From the NCBI GenBank assembly GCA_902777005.1, contig CACYSB010000012.1:1-64000 (forward strand): 64,000 nt of DNA, written 5' to 3'. The position numbers and the translations under genes are program-made. Below the pieces are notes generated by a model, which saw only the letters and a program-made list of their open reading frames with translations, was not told the origin of the DNA and searched no databases. Below, in pieces: positions 43,441 to 53,552 of this stretch (position 1 is the first letter of the stretch; the number at the start of each line of letters is the position of its first letter). The DNA comes from an uncultured Bacteroidota bacterium. GTDB taxonomy: Bacteria > Bacteroidota > Bacteroidia > Bacteroidales > P3.

Positions 43441-44808
43441 ATGCCAACAATCCGCTTAACATTATTCATAACCGTGGCGGCGCTAATTGCAACAGCGTGC
43501 TCGTCACCGGAGCCCAAACCATACGGACCTGTGCCCACAGAGACACAGCTTGCATGGCAGCGCATGGAAATCAACATGTTCTGCCATTTTGGCCCCAACA
43601 CATTCACAGGGGCCGAATGGGGTTCTGGGCAAGAAAACAAGGAGGTATTTGCCCCCACAGCTATGGACTGCCGCCAGTGGGCCGATGTGGCCCGCCAAGC
43701 CGGCATGGGCGGCATCATCCTCACCGCCAAGCACCACGACGGCTTCTGCCTGTGGCCCAGTGCCTTCAGCAGCCATACCGTCTCTCCGCAGCAAGATGTA
43801 CTGCGTGAATTCGTCGACGCATGCCACAATGAAGGCATCAAGCCCGGTGTGTACATATCGCCCTGGGACCGCAACCATCCAAGCTACGGCACCCCAGAAT
43901 ACAACTCAGTGTTTGCCAACATGCTACGTGAAGTCCACAATAACTATGGCCCATTCTTCGAGCAGTGGTTCGACGGCGCCTGCGGCGAAGGTCCCAACGG
44001 CAAACGTCAGGAATACGACTGGACTTTATTTAACAGCACCGTGCTGAATATCAACCCTAACACAATTATCTTCAGTGACTGGGGCCCCGGATGCCGATGG
44101 GTTGGCAACGAGGATGGGTGCGCCGACGAAACATGCTGGAGCACTGTGGGCGACAGCAGCTGGGTGCCGGTGGAGGCCGACGTAAGCATCCGCCCGGGAT
44201 GGTTCTGGCACGCAAACGAGCACCCCAAGACGGTAGAGGAATTGATGGAGATATACTACAACAGCGTGGGTCGCAACGGTTTGCTGCTGCTAAACGTCCC
44301 TCCTGACAATCGTGGTCGTATCCCCGCCGAAGACAGCGCCGTGCTGGTTGCCTTCCGCGCCGAACGCGACCGCATCTTCAGCCACGATTTAACTGAGGGT
44401 GCTGTCATCGAAGCCTATGTAGGAGATGGAATTATGACTGCCGCCAAAAGCCGCTACCCGACAAGCAACCTGTCCGACACCGCCTACCACACCTACTGGA
44501 TGCTCAAAGACAATGACACCAGCAACATTGACTTAAAGATTACACTGCCTGAGGAACGTGAATTCGACTTAGTGATGCTTCAGGAATATATCCCGTTGGG
44601 GCAGCGTGTCACACGGTTCCACATATCTTATTCTTTCGGCGAAGACATGGGTGGCGCTTGGGTAGCGTCGGGCACAACCATAGGATACAAACGCATCATC
44701 CGCCTACCTCACCCAATACGCACACGCACCCTTTATATCACCATCGATCACTCCCTCGCACCACCAATATTAAATCGTATAGCACTCTATAACACACAAG
44801 CACAATGA
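43441..44808 (+). CDS. GH29 alpha-L-fucosidase, lipoprotein
   Basis: 455 residues. Start 43441 gives a lipoprotein signal (ITVAALIATAC); the longer frame begins inside the preceding gene. Glycoside hydrolase family 29 releases terminal alpha-L-fucose. Typical blocks: MFCHFGPNTFTGAEWG, GIILTAKHHDGFCLWPS, PGVYISPWDRNHPSYGTP, and FEQWFDGACGEG, in which the Asp of WFDG is the expected nucleophile. The C-terminal ~110 residues are beta-rich. With the GH92 mannosidase elsewhere in the window, this suggests use of host or plant glycans. Confidence 0.9.
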   Translation: MPTIRLTLFITVAALIATACSSPEPKPYGPVPTETQLAWQRMEINMFCHFGPNTFTGAEWGSGQENKEVFAPTAMDCRQWADVARQAGMGGIILTAKHHDGFCLWPSAFSSHTVSPQQDVLREFVDACHNEGIKPGVYISPWDRNHPSYGTPEYNSVFANMLREVHNNYGPFFEQWFDGACGEGPNGKRQEYDWTLFNSTVLNINPNTIIFSDWGPGCRWVGNEDGCADETCWSTVGDSSWVPVEADVSIRPGWFWHANEHPKTVEELMEIYYNSVGRNGLLLLNVPPDNRGRIPAEDSAVLVAFRAERDRIFSHDLTEGAVIEAYVGDGIMTAAKSRYPTSNLSDTAYHTYWMLKDNDTSNIDLKITLPEEREFDLVMLQEYIPLGQRVTRFHISYSFGEDMGGAWVASGTTIGYKRIIRLPHPIRTRTLYITIDHSLAPPILNRIALYNTQAQ

Positions 44809-46466
44809 AGCGTCTATTACCACTTCTAATCTTTTTCACCTTTCCCCCTCTCACCTTGCTGGCGCAGGAGTTGCCTCAAGGCTACTTCGCCAGCCCACTG
44901 AAGGGTGACATTGGCCTTAGCGCCACCTTTGCCGAATGCCGCATAGGCCACTTCCACGGTGGTCTTGACATGCGCACCGGCGGCGCCGTCGACAGGCCTG
45001 TCTATGCCGTTGCAGACGGCTACATCAGTCGCGTGAGTGTCTCCCCATGGGGCGGCGGCAAAATACTGTACATCAGGCACCCCAACGGCTACACAAGCGT
45101 ATATATGCACCTCAATGGCTTTGCCGGCGAGACCGGTCGGCTAGTGCGCGAGGAGCAGTACCGCAAGCAGTCGTTCTCCATCGTCAAGGACTTCACCGAA
45201 AGCCAATTACCGGTGCGCAAAGGCCAACTGGTAGCATATAGCGGCAACACCGGTGGCAGTGGTGGGCCCCACCTGCATTTCGAGCTACGAAAAACCAATA
45301 CAGGACATACTATCAACCCCTTACGCTTTGGACTACCCTACCACGATAGCATGAAGCCTACAATACGTGGGTTAAGAATCTACACCATAAATGATAAACA
45401 AGCCATTGACGTCACCGATAATAATACACTGACAGTCAACAGTCCCTTCTACATCGGCATATATGCAACCGATGTAGCCGAAGGCTCAACACCAAAGAAT
45501 GGCACAGACCACATCGAGGTGTTGCTCGACGGGGACCTATTCTTTCTTTACACAACAGAAAGCTTCAACCTCGACAGTAGCCGCGTTGTCAATGCGTTAG
45601 TGGATTATCCGCTATTCGCCGCCAGGCGCCAGGCCTACATCCTCACCCGCGCCCTGCCGGGAGCTGAAGGTGACTGGATACCTGTGCGACAAGGTGATGG
45701 AATATTCCGCCTTGCTCCCGGAACCACACATAAAATACAGATTCGCGCATACGATATCAAAGACAACTATACTGAGCGCACCCTGACCGTTACCATGTCC
45801 AACAACAGTATTGCTGCCAGTGACTTCAACACCATGGAATCAGGCGATTATGTAGACTATACACATGCTGCCACCATACGCCGTCCCGCCTTTAGTGCCG
45901 AGATGCCTGCATACACCCTGTATGCCAACGACTTAATGCATTGTGCCTTCAAGGAGGACAGCCGTTATTATTCCCCTCTATGTACCATAGAACCAAGTAT
46001 TAACGCCATTCCGCCGCACCAACACTACAAACTAAACCTTCGTGGCAAGATACCCACCGGCATTCCCACCGGGAATGTGACTCTGGTGCGCATCGACGGC
46101 AAGCGCGTTGTAGCCTACAAGACCACCTATAGCGACGGCACCTTCAGTGCATCGGTGCGCGATTTCGGCACCTTCGCACTCACCTGCGACACTGTTCCGC
46201 CCAAAGTCAGCCTAACCAACTACAAGGAAGGTAAACCCCTCAAAGCAAGAGTTCTGAAGATAAAAATAAGTGACGATCTGGCAGGCATAGAGACCTACAA
46301 CTGCTACCTCAACGGCAGCTGGGTACTGGCCGAATACGACGGCAAGAGCTCAACCCTCACCATCGACACCCATGGCAAACTACACGCCGGACAAAACGAC
46401 CTGCGCGTCGAAGTTGCCGACGGGTGCGGCAACCTGACGCGCAGGTCGTTCACAATCAGCCGTTAG
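44805..46466 (+). CDS. M23 family metallopeptidase
   Basis: 553 residues, signal peptide (ending LLAQE), then a LytM/M23 domain: Zn ligands in HFHGGLDMR (His and Asp, about residue 51) and GGPHLHFELR (about residue 157), interrupted by TSVYMHLNGF. M23 enzymes cut peptidoglycan cross-bridges. The remaining ~370 residues are beta-sandwich-like with a final Ig-like domain. ATGA overlap with the fucosidase gene; its stop overlaps the convergent DUF975 stop by 4 bp. Confidence 0.9.
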   Translation: MKRLLPLLIFFTFPPLTLLAQELPQGYFASPLKGDIGLSATFAECRIGHFHGGLDMRTGGAVDRPVYAVADGYISRVSVSPWGGGKILYIRHPNGYTSVYMHLNGFAGETGRLVREEQYRKQSFSIVKDFTESQLPVRKGQLVAYSGNTGGSGGPHLHFELRKTNTGHTINPLRFGLPYHDSMKPTIRGLRIYTINDKQAIDVTDNNTLTVNSPFYIGIYATDVAEGSTPKNGTDHIEVLLDGDLFFLYTTESFNLDSSRVVNALVDYPLFAARRQAYILTRALPGAEGDWIPVRQGDGIFRLAPGTTHKIQIRAYDIKDNYTERTLTVTMSNNSIAASDFNTMESGDYVDYTHAATIRRPAFSAEMPAYTLYANDLMHCAFKEDSRYYSPLCTIEPSINAIPPHQHYKLNLRGKIPTGIPTGNVTLVRIDGKRVVAYKTTYSDGTFSASVRDFGTFALTCDTVPPKVSLTNYKEGKPLKARVLKIKISDDLAGIETYNCYLNGSWVLAEYDGKSSTLTIDTHGKLHAGQNDLRVEVADGCGNLTRRSFTISR

Positions 46467-47077
46467 GCCTCTTCTTTCTTAGCTTTCAGCTCCTTGTAGA
46501 ACTGGGCGTGCGAAGCCTCGATATAGGGCTGCAGCCAGAGGAGACCGATACCCAGCGTGAAGATGCAGAGTATCGCCCAACCTATGAAGCTCAGGTCCAA
46601 GCAGAAGAGTTTCCACTTGTAACCTTTCATCATCATACGGCTCTCGTGGATGCAGTCGTCGGCATCCAACTCGGGGTGGTCGTTCATCACATAGGGGGTC
46701 ATCGCATAGGCATAGCCCTTAACGATACCCGGGATAATGAACAGCAGCATCCAAAGGATGGTGTACAGAGCCACCAGCAGCGAACCGCCGAGGTAACGGC
46801 CGTAGCGGTTGAACACGCCGAACTGGTCACCCACCATCTCGCTGCTGTCTTCGCCGCGCACCAAGCGCAGGAAGCACAGCGAGAAGCCGAATGCCAGCGG
46901 GCACACCACCAGCAGTCCGGCAAACGGGATGGAGCCTGCAGCGGCACCGACTAAAGTGTAGACCAGCGTGGCAAGCACAGCCTGTGTCCAGTTGCCCTTC
47001 AAGGCATAGCGGGCGGAGCGGCGTATCTCCTTGTTACGCGGCATCTCCGGCTTGTTGGGGTTGAAAGTCTCTTCCAT
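46463..47077 (-). CDS. DUF975 family membrane protein
   Basis: 204 residues with about five membrane segments. N-terminus RNKEIRRSARYALKGNWTQA and the later ILWMLLFIIPGIVKGYAYAM, followed by a DADDCIHESRMMMKGYKWKL segment, are characteristic of DUF975 proteins. Function unknown. It lies 5 bp after the ornithine aminotransferase gene in the same direction. Confidence 0.85.
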   Translation of the reverse strand: MEETFNPNKPEMPRNKEIRRSARYALKGNWTQAVLATLVYTLVGAAAGSIPFAGLLVVCPLAFGFSLCFLRLVRGEDSSEMVGDQFGVFNRYGRYLGGSLLVALYTILWMLLFIIPGIVKGYAYAMTPYVMNDHPELDADDCIHESRMMMKGYKWKLFCLDLSFIGWAILCIFTLGIGLLWLQPYIEASHAQFYKELKAKKEEA

Positions 47078-47082
47078 CTTTT

Positions 47083-48303
47083 TTATTCAAATGATTTAAT
47101 AGCTTCCTTGATAAGCTCCATAGCCTCGCGTAGCTGGGCCTCGGTGATGCACAGCGGGGGAGCGAAGCGGATGATGTGCTGATGGGTCGGCTTGGCGAGG
47201 ACGCCGAGGTCGCGCATCTTCAGGCACACATCCCATGCCTCCTTGCCATTGTGGGGCTTGATAATGATGGCGTTGAGGAGGCCCTTGCCGCGCACCTTCT
47301 CAATCATCGGGCTCTTGAAGTTGCTCATCTCCTCGCGGAAAATCTTACCGAGACGCTCGGCGTTCTCCATGAGGTGCTCCTCCTTGATGACCTGCAGGGC
47401 GGCGATGGAGACCTTGGCGGCGATGGGGTTGCCACCGAAGGTGGAGCCGTGCTCGCCGGGCTTGATGTTCAGCATGATGTCGTCGTCGGCCAGAACGGCG
47501 CTGACGGGCATCACGCCACCACCGAGGGCCTTGCCGAGGATGAGAATGTCGGGACGCACGTTCTCGTGGTCGCAAGCCAGCATCTTACCCGTGCGGGCGA
47601 TACCGCTCTGCACCTCGTCGGCCATGAACAACACATTGTATTTCTTGCAGATATCGTAGCATTTCTTCAGATATCCCTCATCGGGCACATAGACACCGGC
47701 CTCGCCCTGTATGGGCTCCAGCAGGAAGCCTGCCACCTCCTTGCCATGCTCAGCCAGACACTTCTCCAGCGCGTCGGCATCGTTGTAGGGGATGCGCAGG
47801 AAACCGGGGGTCATGGGGCCGTAGTTGGCGTAGCTCTCGGGGTCGTTGCTCATGGTGATGATGGTGATGGTACGGCCGTGGAAGTTGCCCTCGCAGCAGA
47901 CAATCTTCACCTTGTCGTTGGGGATACCTTTCTTGACAACACCCCAGCGACGGGCCAGCTTCAAGCCGGTCTCGTCGGCCTCGGCGCCGGTGTTCATCGG
48001 CAGCACCTTATCGTAGCCAAAATACTCGGTGACATATTTCTCCCACTCGCCGAGGCAGTCATTGTAGAAAGCACGGCTGCTGAGGGTCAGCATGTGGGCC
48101 TGGTCGCACATAGCCTTGACAATCTTCGGGTGGCAGTGGCCTTGGTTCACAGCAGAGTAGGCCGAGAGGAAGTCGAAGTACTTCTTACCCTCGCAATCCC
48201 ACACAAAAGCGCCCTCACCTTTGGCGAGAACGACGGGCAGCGGATGATAGTTATGGGCGCCATACTTGGCTTCCATCTCCATGAATTGTTCTGATTTTGT
48301 CAT
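47083..48303 (-). CDS. rocD: Ornithine--oxo-acid aminotransferase
   Basis: 406-residue class III PLP aminotransferase converting ornithine and 2-oxoglutarate to glutamate semialdehyde and glutamate. Motifs: [67 protein letters not shown] and PLP Lys in [15 protein letters not shown]. The MNTGAEA block and the overall pattern fit ornithine aminotransferase better than acetylornithine aminotransferase. Start 48303 (MTKSEQ) is used; 26 upstream codons overlap the promoter region. Confidence 0.92.
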   Translation of the reverse strand: MTKSEQFMEMEAKYGAHNYHPLPVVLAKGEGAFVWDCEGKKYFDFLSAYSAVNQGHCHPKIVKAMCDQAHMLTLSSRAFYNDCLGEWEKYVTEYFGYDKVLPMNTGAEADETGLKLARRWGVVKKGIPNDKVKIVCCEGNFHGRTITIITMSNDPESYANYGPMTPGFLRIPYNDADALEKCLAEHGKEVAGFLLEPIQGEAGVYVPDEGYLKKCYDICKKYNVLFMADEVQSGIARTGKMLACDHENVRPDILILGKALGGGVMPVSAVLADDDIMLNIKPGEHGSTFGGNPIAAKVSIAALQVIKEEHLMENAERLGKIFREEMSNFKSPMIEKVRGKGLLNAIIIKPHNGKEAWDVCLKMRDLGVLAKPTHQHIIRFAPPLCITEAQLREAMELIKEAIKSFE

Positions 48304-48350
48304 AGTTACAGTATATTTAATTGATGATATTAAGTGCACAATTGCGACTG

Positions 48351-48382
48351 CAAATATACAAATATTTTTTAATTGGCACAAT
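48351..48382 (-). promoter_or_regulatory. Promoter for rocD-DUF975
   Basis: On the minus strand TATATTTG (48358-48351) with ATTG (48382-48379) 20 bp upstream, one mismatch from TTTG. The -7 box ends 47 bp before the ATG. Confidence 0.7.
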
Positions 48383-48418
48383 TTTTTTCATAATGATGCC
48401 ACCCCAAAGCCCCATTCC

Positions 48419-48549
48419 CACCATACCCGCTCCGCAGCCTCTCCGACTTTTCTACCACTGTTCACCGGTTGTTTAACGGTTTAAACCGTAGAACAATCGG
48501 CGAACAGTGGTAGAACTGACGGAGCGGATTCGATGAGGGGACGCCGTGG
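48419..48549. repeat. 11-bp phased array E
   Basis: Twelve units, one shortened to 10 bp; nine carry CG at positions 4-5 in phase. It contains 12-bp perfect arms CTACCACTGTTC (48452-48463) and GAACAGTGGTAG (48502-48513), with further pairing inside. Lies between the promoters of divergent rocD and the ABC ATPase gene. Confidence 0.82.
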
Positions 48550-48559
48550 GGGAGCACAA

Positions 48560-48567
48560 TATTTTTG
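48560..48567 (+). promoter_or_regulatory. -7 promoter element for the ABC ATPase gene
   Basis: TATTTTTG matches TAnnTTTG and ends 21 bp before the ATG, so the 5' leader would be very short. Array E ends 10 bp upstream; no TTTG at -33, which would fall within the array. Confidence 0.6.
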
Positions 48568-48588
48568 GCTGGGCAGCGTTATTGGAGC

Positions 48589-50271
48589 ATGGAAAAGACA
48601 GATGAATTATTGCGCGTACGCGACCTGAGCGTGGCCTTCGACGGACGCACGGTGGTGGAGGGTGTCAACTTCAGCCTGCAGCGTGGCACGACGCTGGGCA
48701 TCGTGGGCGAGAGCGGCTCGGGCAAGAGCGTGAGCACGCTGGCACTCATGGGGTTGCTGCCCAGGAACGCAACCGTTGGCGGCAGCGCAATGCTGGAAGG
48801 CAGCGAGCTGCTGACCCTGGACGAGGAGGGCTTCCGCGGCATTCGCGGCAAGCGCATAAGCATGATTTTCCAGGAACCCATGACGAGCCTCAACCCGGTG
48901 CAGAAATGTGGTGCACAGGTGGTGGAGATGCTGCGCCAGCACGAAGAGGTGACGGCACAGGATGCCCGCGAGCGGGTGACAGAGCTGTTCCGCGAGGTGC
49001 TCCTCCCCCGCCCCGAGAAGATCTTCGACAGCTACCCACACGAGATCAGCGGCGGACAGAAGCAGCGTGTGATGATAGCCATGGCGCTGGTGAACAATCC
49101 AGACATACTTATAGCCGACGAGCCGACGACAGCCCTCGACGTGACGGTGCAGAAGACAATACTTGAGCTGCTCAAGAAGCTGCAGAAGAAGCACGGCACC
49201 AGCATCATATTCATCACACACGACTTGGGGGTCATAGCCCAGGTGGCCGACGAGATAATGGTCATGTACCGCGGAAAGGTGATGGAGCATGGACCGGCCG
49301 ACGAGATACTGCACAACCCCAAGGAGCCCTACACCAAGGGGCTGCTGGCCTGCCGTCCGCCGTTGGAGGACAAGCCACGGCGACTGCCCACGGTAGAGCA
49401 GTATATGTCATCGGTAGAGCCGTTTCATGAAACGGCACAAGAAGATAGTACCGTCCACTCGGAGCCGTTTCATGAAACGGCTCTACTGTCGGTAAAAGAC
49501 CTGTCGGTGACCTACACCCTCAAGAGCAACTTATTCGGCAAACCCATAGAGACACTCAAGGGTGTCGACGGTGTGAGTTTCGACATCATGGAGGGCGAGA
49601 CGCTGGGCTTGGTCGGCGAGAGCGGCTGCGGCAAGAGCACACTGGGGCGTGCACTGCTGCGCCTGATAGAACACTCGTCGGGCAGCGTGAGTTACCGCGG
49701 CACTCCGCTGGACAAGCTGAGCAGCAAAGACATGCGCGCCCTGCGCCCGAAACTCCAGATAATATTCCAGGACCCGTACTCATCGCTCAACCCACGCCTA
49801 ACCGTAGGGGAAGCCATTGCAGAACCCCTACGTGTTCATAAAGGGTCAGTGGATACAGTTGAGGGCTTACCGATTAAGGAGCGGGTGCTGGAGCTGATGG
49901 AGCAGGTGGGCTTGCGGCCCGAGTGGTACGGGCGCTACCCCCATGAGTTCAGCGGCGGACAACGGCAGCGCGTGTGCATAGCACGTGCACTGATACTGCA
50001 GCCGGAGCTGGTCATCTGCGACGAGAGCGTATCGGCCCTCGACGTCAGCGTGCAGGCCCAGGTGCTCAATCTCCTCAACGACCTCAAGGAGAAATACCAT
50101 TACACCTACCTCTTCATCACCCACGACCTGAGTGTGGTGCACTACATGGCCGACCGCATCATGGTGATGCAAAAGGGAAAGGTCGTCGAGAGCGGCACTC
50201 CCGACGACCTCTTCCATAATCCGCAGACCGACTACACGCGGACGCTTATAGAGGCGATACCGCGCGTGTGA
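48589..50271 (+). CDS. Fused dipeptide/oligopeptide-type ABC transporter ATPase (two NBDs)
   Basis: 560 residues with two complete ATP-binding cassettes, DppD/DppF- or YejF-like. First: Walker A GESGSGKS, signature ISGGQKQRV, Walker [13 protein letters not shown]. Second: [30 protein letters not shown] (Ser where Pro is usual). The linker (about residues 275-300) is largely two in-frame copies of a palindrome, reading PFHETA twice. No permease or binding protein is next to it, so the substrate is unknown. Start 48589 is chosen because the TTG at 48565 overlaps the -7 box. Confidence 0.9.
   Translation: MEKTDELLRVRDLSVAFDGRTVVEGVNFSLQRGTTLGIVGESGSGKSVSTLALMGLLPRNATVGGSAMLEGSELLTLDEEGFRGIRGKRISMIFQEPMTSLNPVQKCGAQVVEMLRQHEEVTAQDARERVTELFREVLLPRPEKIFDSYPHEISGGQKQRVMIAMALVNNPDILIADEPTTALDVTVQKTILELLKKLQKKHGTSIIFITHDLGVIAQVADEIMVMYRGKVMEHGPADEILHNPKEPYTKGLLACRPPLEDKPRRLPTVEQYMSSVEPFHETAQEDSTVHSEPFHETALLSVKDLSVTYTLKSNLFGKPIETLKGVDGVSFDIMEGETLGLVGESGCGKSTLGRALLRLIEHSSGSVSYRGTPLDKLSSKDMRALRPKLQIIFQDPYSSLNPRLTVGEAIAEPLRVHKGSVDTVEGLPIKERVLELMEQVGLRPEWYGRYPHEFSGGQRQRVCIARALILQPELVICDESVSALDVSVQAQVLNLLNDLKEKYHYTYLFITHDLSVVHYMADRIMVMQKGKVVESGTPDDLFHNPQTDYTRTLIEAIPRV
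49415..49486. repeat. Two in-frame palindromes in the ABC ATPase linker
   Basis: GCCGTTTCATGAAACGGC (49419-49436) and a 22-bp perfect palindrome with the same core (49462-49483), 25 bp apart. Both encode Pro-Phe-His-Glu-Thr-Ala in the same frame. The outer ends keep the GTAGAG and CTCTAC seen in the AtoE-gene palindrome. Confidence 0.85.
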
Positions 50272-50282
50272 CGGCCTGAAGG

Positions 50283-53200
50283 CTATCTCAATACGACCTT
50301 TCTTGTCAGCACAGCCTTGCCGTTGGCGATACGGACGAAGTATACGCCCTTGGCGAAGCCGTCGACCTTAACGTCGAGGCTCTTGGTGGCTGCGATGGTG
50401 TGCATCACCTCGCGGCCGCAGGCGTCGATGAGGCTAACGGTGCTGCCCTCCTCGAGGCCGGCGATGGTGAACATGTGGCTGGCGGGGTTGGGGGCCAGCG
50501 TGATAGCTGCCATGGCATCGGCCACAGCTATAGCCACGTTGGTGTCGGGGCCGGGGCCGGGAGTAGTAGTATCCGAGCAGATATTGGCGAGCGACAGGAA
50601 CTGGTTGTTCATAAAGTAGACTATAGGTGCATTGTAGAGCGTGTCGTCGTTGGGGCCGAGAATCATGAACGAGCAGTAGCTATCGTCGTTGCCGGAGTAC
50701 CAGGTGAACTTCACAGAGTCGCTGTTGCATACGAGGTAGTTCTCCAGGGCATCGCTGCCGCGCAGCATGGTGAAGTCGTAGCGCTGCTGGCCGGCCTGTG
50801 CCACCAGGTGGGCGCCATACCAGCCGCCATCCTCAGCCGACGAATGGGCGACGATGGTGAAGTTGCACGACTCGCCGGTGCAGTCGGTCTGGAAGCGGCC
50901 TTCCAGTGGTATGCTGCCCTCTTCGCCGCAGAGCGAACGGACCTCAACGTCATAAATAGTATAGGGTGTAAGGTCGTCGGCGGCATAGTGGGGCTCATAG
51001 GTAGTGCCGTGTTCCACTCCGTTGAGATATACGCTCCACTCCGAGGCTTCGCCCATGGGTGTCCAGCTCATGTGGACGGCGGTGGACGACACCGAGTCAA
51101 TCACAAGGTCAATCGGCGGACGGCAGCCCTCGATAGGCTCCACATGGAAGTCAAAGAAGTACATGAAGTGGTAGTTGTTGTTAACTATTGGGCTCACCAC
51201 GACGCGGTTGCCTGTGCCGTCATACTTGTCGAGATAGACGACATACTCGTCGTGCGAAGTGTTGGGGTTGCCGGCAGGCACCTCCACGGTGTCCACCCAA
51301 ACCACGTCGGAGCAGTTGCTCTGGCTGGCGACGCCAACCTTGAACCAGCCCTGGTCAGACGAGGCGGCCCAGGTGCGGAGGCGTGCGCCCTGCAGGGGCT
51401 CGGCTATGGCGGGCAGCATGAACCACTCGCCGTTGCCCGAGTTGTAGACACAACCCCTATGGCTATCGGTGAGGCGGTGGCGGAAGAAGTACTGTGACCA
51501 GTTCCAGCAGGGGGTGAAGCCGTTGTCCACGGCGGCGCACATGTCGTTCTGCGTGAAGTGGAACGGCAGGTGCAATATGGCGCAGTCGGTGACAACCGTC
51601 AATATGTTAGAGTAGCGAGTCTCGTCGGTACAGACGGCGCCTACACGCACCTCGTAGTAGGTGCTGGGCGTGAGGCCCTCGATGACGTAGCTTTCCCAGG
51701 GGGTAGTGCCTGCCACCGTCCAAGTGGCAGCACCCGCGGTGCGGTATTCTATCACCCAATTGGAGGCCAAGCCGTTCATCCACTCAAGGGCTATCGTCGT
51801 CTCGCTCACCGATGTGGTAGCCACGATAGGTGCCATGCAGTCGCTGGCGTGGCATATACCCACGAAACGCATGTCAGGGCATCTCTGTGATTGAGTATAG
51901 CCAGTCGTTGAAGCCGGGTCGGGATTGCTGTCGTCGCTTTCCTTATATAAAGTCTTCCAGTACTGACTGTGCCACATCCATTGAGCAGCGCCGGTACCTT
52001 GGCTGCTGCCGGTGTTATCGTCGATAGTCACGATGACGTTGGAGCCACGGGTGTAGACAAAGGGAGTGGTGAAGTAGATGGTATCCCACTCCTGCACGGG
52101 GAATGTGAAGTTCTCGTTGGTGGCTACTTGTGTCATGTTGGTCACAGCCACATAGCTGTTGTGCGAAGTATCGGTGGTGTTGCCGACCCAGATGCTGAGG
52201 GTGCGGCTCACGGAGACGGGGTTGCTGCCCAGCATATAACGGTGCAGTGCTATGCCGCGTATGGTGTCCATATCGAGGAACACGTCGGCGGGAAACATCA
52301 TCTGGGTGATGCCGTAGTTCCAACCAGCAAAGGCAGGATGCATGTCGTAGTTGTGGGCAAGTGATGCCAGCTGGCTCTCGCCGCACACCTTGAAGACGAT
52401 AGGCTTGGTGACGGCCTCCGAAGTGTCGTTGCCGCAGATGGTGTAGAAGTCAATCTCGTAGCTGTGCTCGTTGTTGAGGCCACTGACGAAGTGGCTTGTC
52501 TCGCCGGAGCTCGTCTCCTCTATGGTGCCCTCGGGGTCGTTGAGGTCGCGCAGCACCGTCCACACCTCGGTGGGGCTGTTGCCGCGGTTGTCGAACTCCC
52601 AGCCGAAGGTGACGCCATCAAAGCCAGCGCTCGTCTGCACCAGGTTCACCAGCGTGTAGCAGCTCAGCTGAGTGGTGAAGGTGGCGGTGCGGCCGTCGCT
52701 AACGAGGGTCTCGCTGCAGAGGCTCTGCACCCACACATAATAGAGCGTGTTGGGGTCGAGGTCCTGAAGGGTCACGGTGGTGCCGGTGACGTCGCTCGGC
52801 GTAGCCGTAGCCAGATCGTTGACAGTGTTGTAGCTCACGCGGTACTGAGAGACACCTTCCACGGCATCCCAGCTCACCACAGCGCTGTTGGGGCCTATCT
52901 GCTCCACAGTGACGGTGGCAGGCTTGTCGCAGCCGCTGAGGGCGCTGATGCTCACGTTATCGAGGTAGGCGGTAGCATAGCCGCTGCTGCCATAGTCGCC
53001 GGCGAAGACGACAAAGCCCGGAGTCGATGGGGCACCTGCAACGACATCAGTGTGCACCTCATATGTCCTCCACACGTATCCGGGGCTGTAGGTGCCAACC
53101 AGTACAAACGTGCTAAAATCGGAGGTGTCCGTGGCCAAATAGACTTTCAGGCCGTTCTTATAGACATCGAAACTTAACTCAATGGCATTGAGGGGTACAG

Positions 53201-53504
53201 GGATCAGCGGTGTAGCAATCATCATGGTGCCGCTGCCGGAGCCTTGCCCCATGAAATCGAGCACGGTGCCATGCGTGCTATAAGTATTAAAGTTGGGTCT
53301 CAGGGCGGTGTTGCTGCCGGGATTCACCTGAAATGCTACGAGACGGGTCCAGCAGTCGGGCTTTGTCACACCGCCGGTAGCGGTGTAGCTATCGAAGTTG
53401 TCGCTGTAAGGCAGCTGCAGCTGGTCGCAGTCGTTCTGTGCGCCGGCGAAGGTCGGCAGCAGCATAGCCGCCAGCAGCAAAAGGTTAGTAACGATTTTCT
53501 TCAT
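50283..53504 (-). CDS. Secreted multidomain protein with type IX sorting domain
   Basis: 1073 residues. Signal peptide MKKIVTNLLLLAAMLLPTFAGA, then a MAM/jelly-roll-like region (LPYSDNFDSY ... CWTRL, residues ~20-190), several fibronectin type III domains (VEQIGPNSAVVSWDAVEGVS near 195 and similar YRTAGAATWTV, TYYEVRVGAVC), and a C-terminal domain (ITLAPNPASHMFTIAGLEEG, GVYFVRIANGKAVLTRKVVL) that is a classic type A sorting signal of type IX secretion. It is expected on or outside the cell surface. Its partners porP and gldK/J are at 39.8-42.5 kb. Binding target unknown. Confidence 0.87.
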   Translation of the reverse strand: MKKIVTNLLLLAAMLLPTFAGAQNDCDQLQLPYSDNFDSYTATGGVTKPDCWTRLVAFQVNPGSNTALRPNFNTYSTHGTVLDFMGQGSGSGTMMIATPLIPVPLNAIELSFDVYKNGLKVYLATDTSDFSTFVLVGTYSPGYVWRTYEVHTDVVAGAPSTPGFVVFAGDYGSSGYATAYLDNVSISALSGCDKPATVTVEQIGPNSAVVSWDAVEGVSQYRVSYNTVNDLATATPSDVTGTTVTLQDLDPNTLYYVWVQSLCSETLVSDGRTATFTTQLSCYTLVNLVQTSAGFDGVTFGWEFDNRGNSPTEVWTVLRDLNDPEGTIEETSSGETSHFVSGLNNEHSYEIDFYTICGNDTSEAVTKPIVFKVCGESQLASLAHNYDMHPAFAGWNYGITQMMFPADVFLDMDTIRGIALHRYMLGSNPVSVSRTLSIWVGNTTDTSHNSYVAVTNMTQVATNENFTFPVQEWDTIYFTTPFVYTRGSNVIVTIDDNTGSSQGTGAAQWMWHSQYWKTLYKESDDSNPDPASTTGYTQSQRCPDMRFVGICHASDCMAPIVATTSVSETTIALEWMNGLASNWVIEYRTAGAATWTVAGTTPWESYVIEGLTPSTYYEVRVGAVCTDETRYSNILTVVTDCAILHLPFHFTQNDMCAAVDNGFTPCWNWSQYFFRHRLTDSHRGCVYNSGNGEWFMLPAIAEPLQGARLRTWAASSDQGWFKVGVASQSNCSDVVWVDTVEVPAGNPNTSHDEYVVYLDKYDGTGNRVVVSPIVNNNYHFMYFFDFHVEPIEGCRPPIDLVIDSVSSTAVHMSWTPMGEASEWSVYLNGVEHGTTYEPHYAADDLTPYTIYDVEVRSLCGEEGSIPLEGRFQTDCTGESCNFTIVAHSSAEDGGWYGAHLVAQAGQQRYDFTMLRGSDALENYLVCNSDSVKFTWYSGNDDSYCSFMILGPNDDTLYNAPIVYFMNNQFLSLANICSDTTTPGPGPDTNVAIAVADAMAAITLAPNPASHMFTIAGLEEGSTVSLIDACGREVMHTIAATKSLDVKVDGFAKGVYFVRIANGKAVLTRKVVLR

Positions 53505-53552
53505 GTCTTTGATTGTGTTTATTATTATCATACGTATTGTTTTATCATAACG

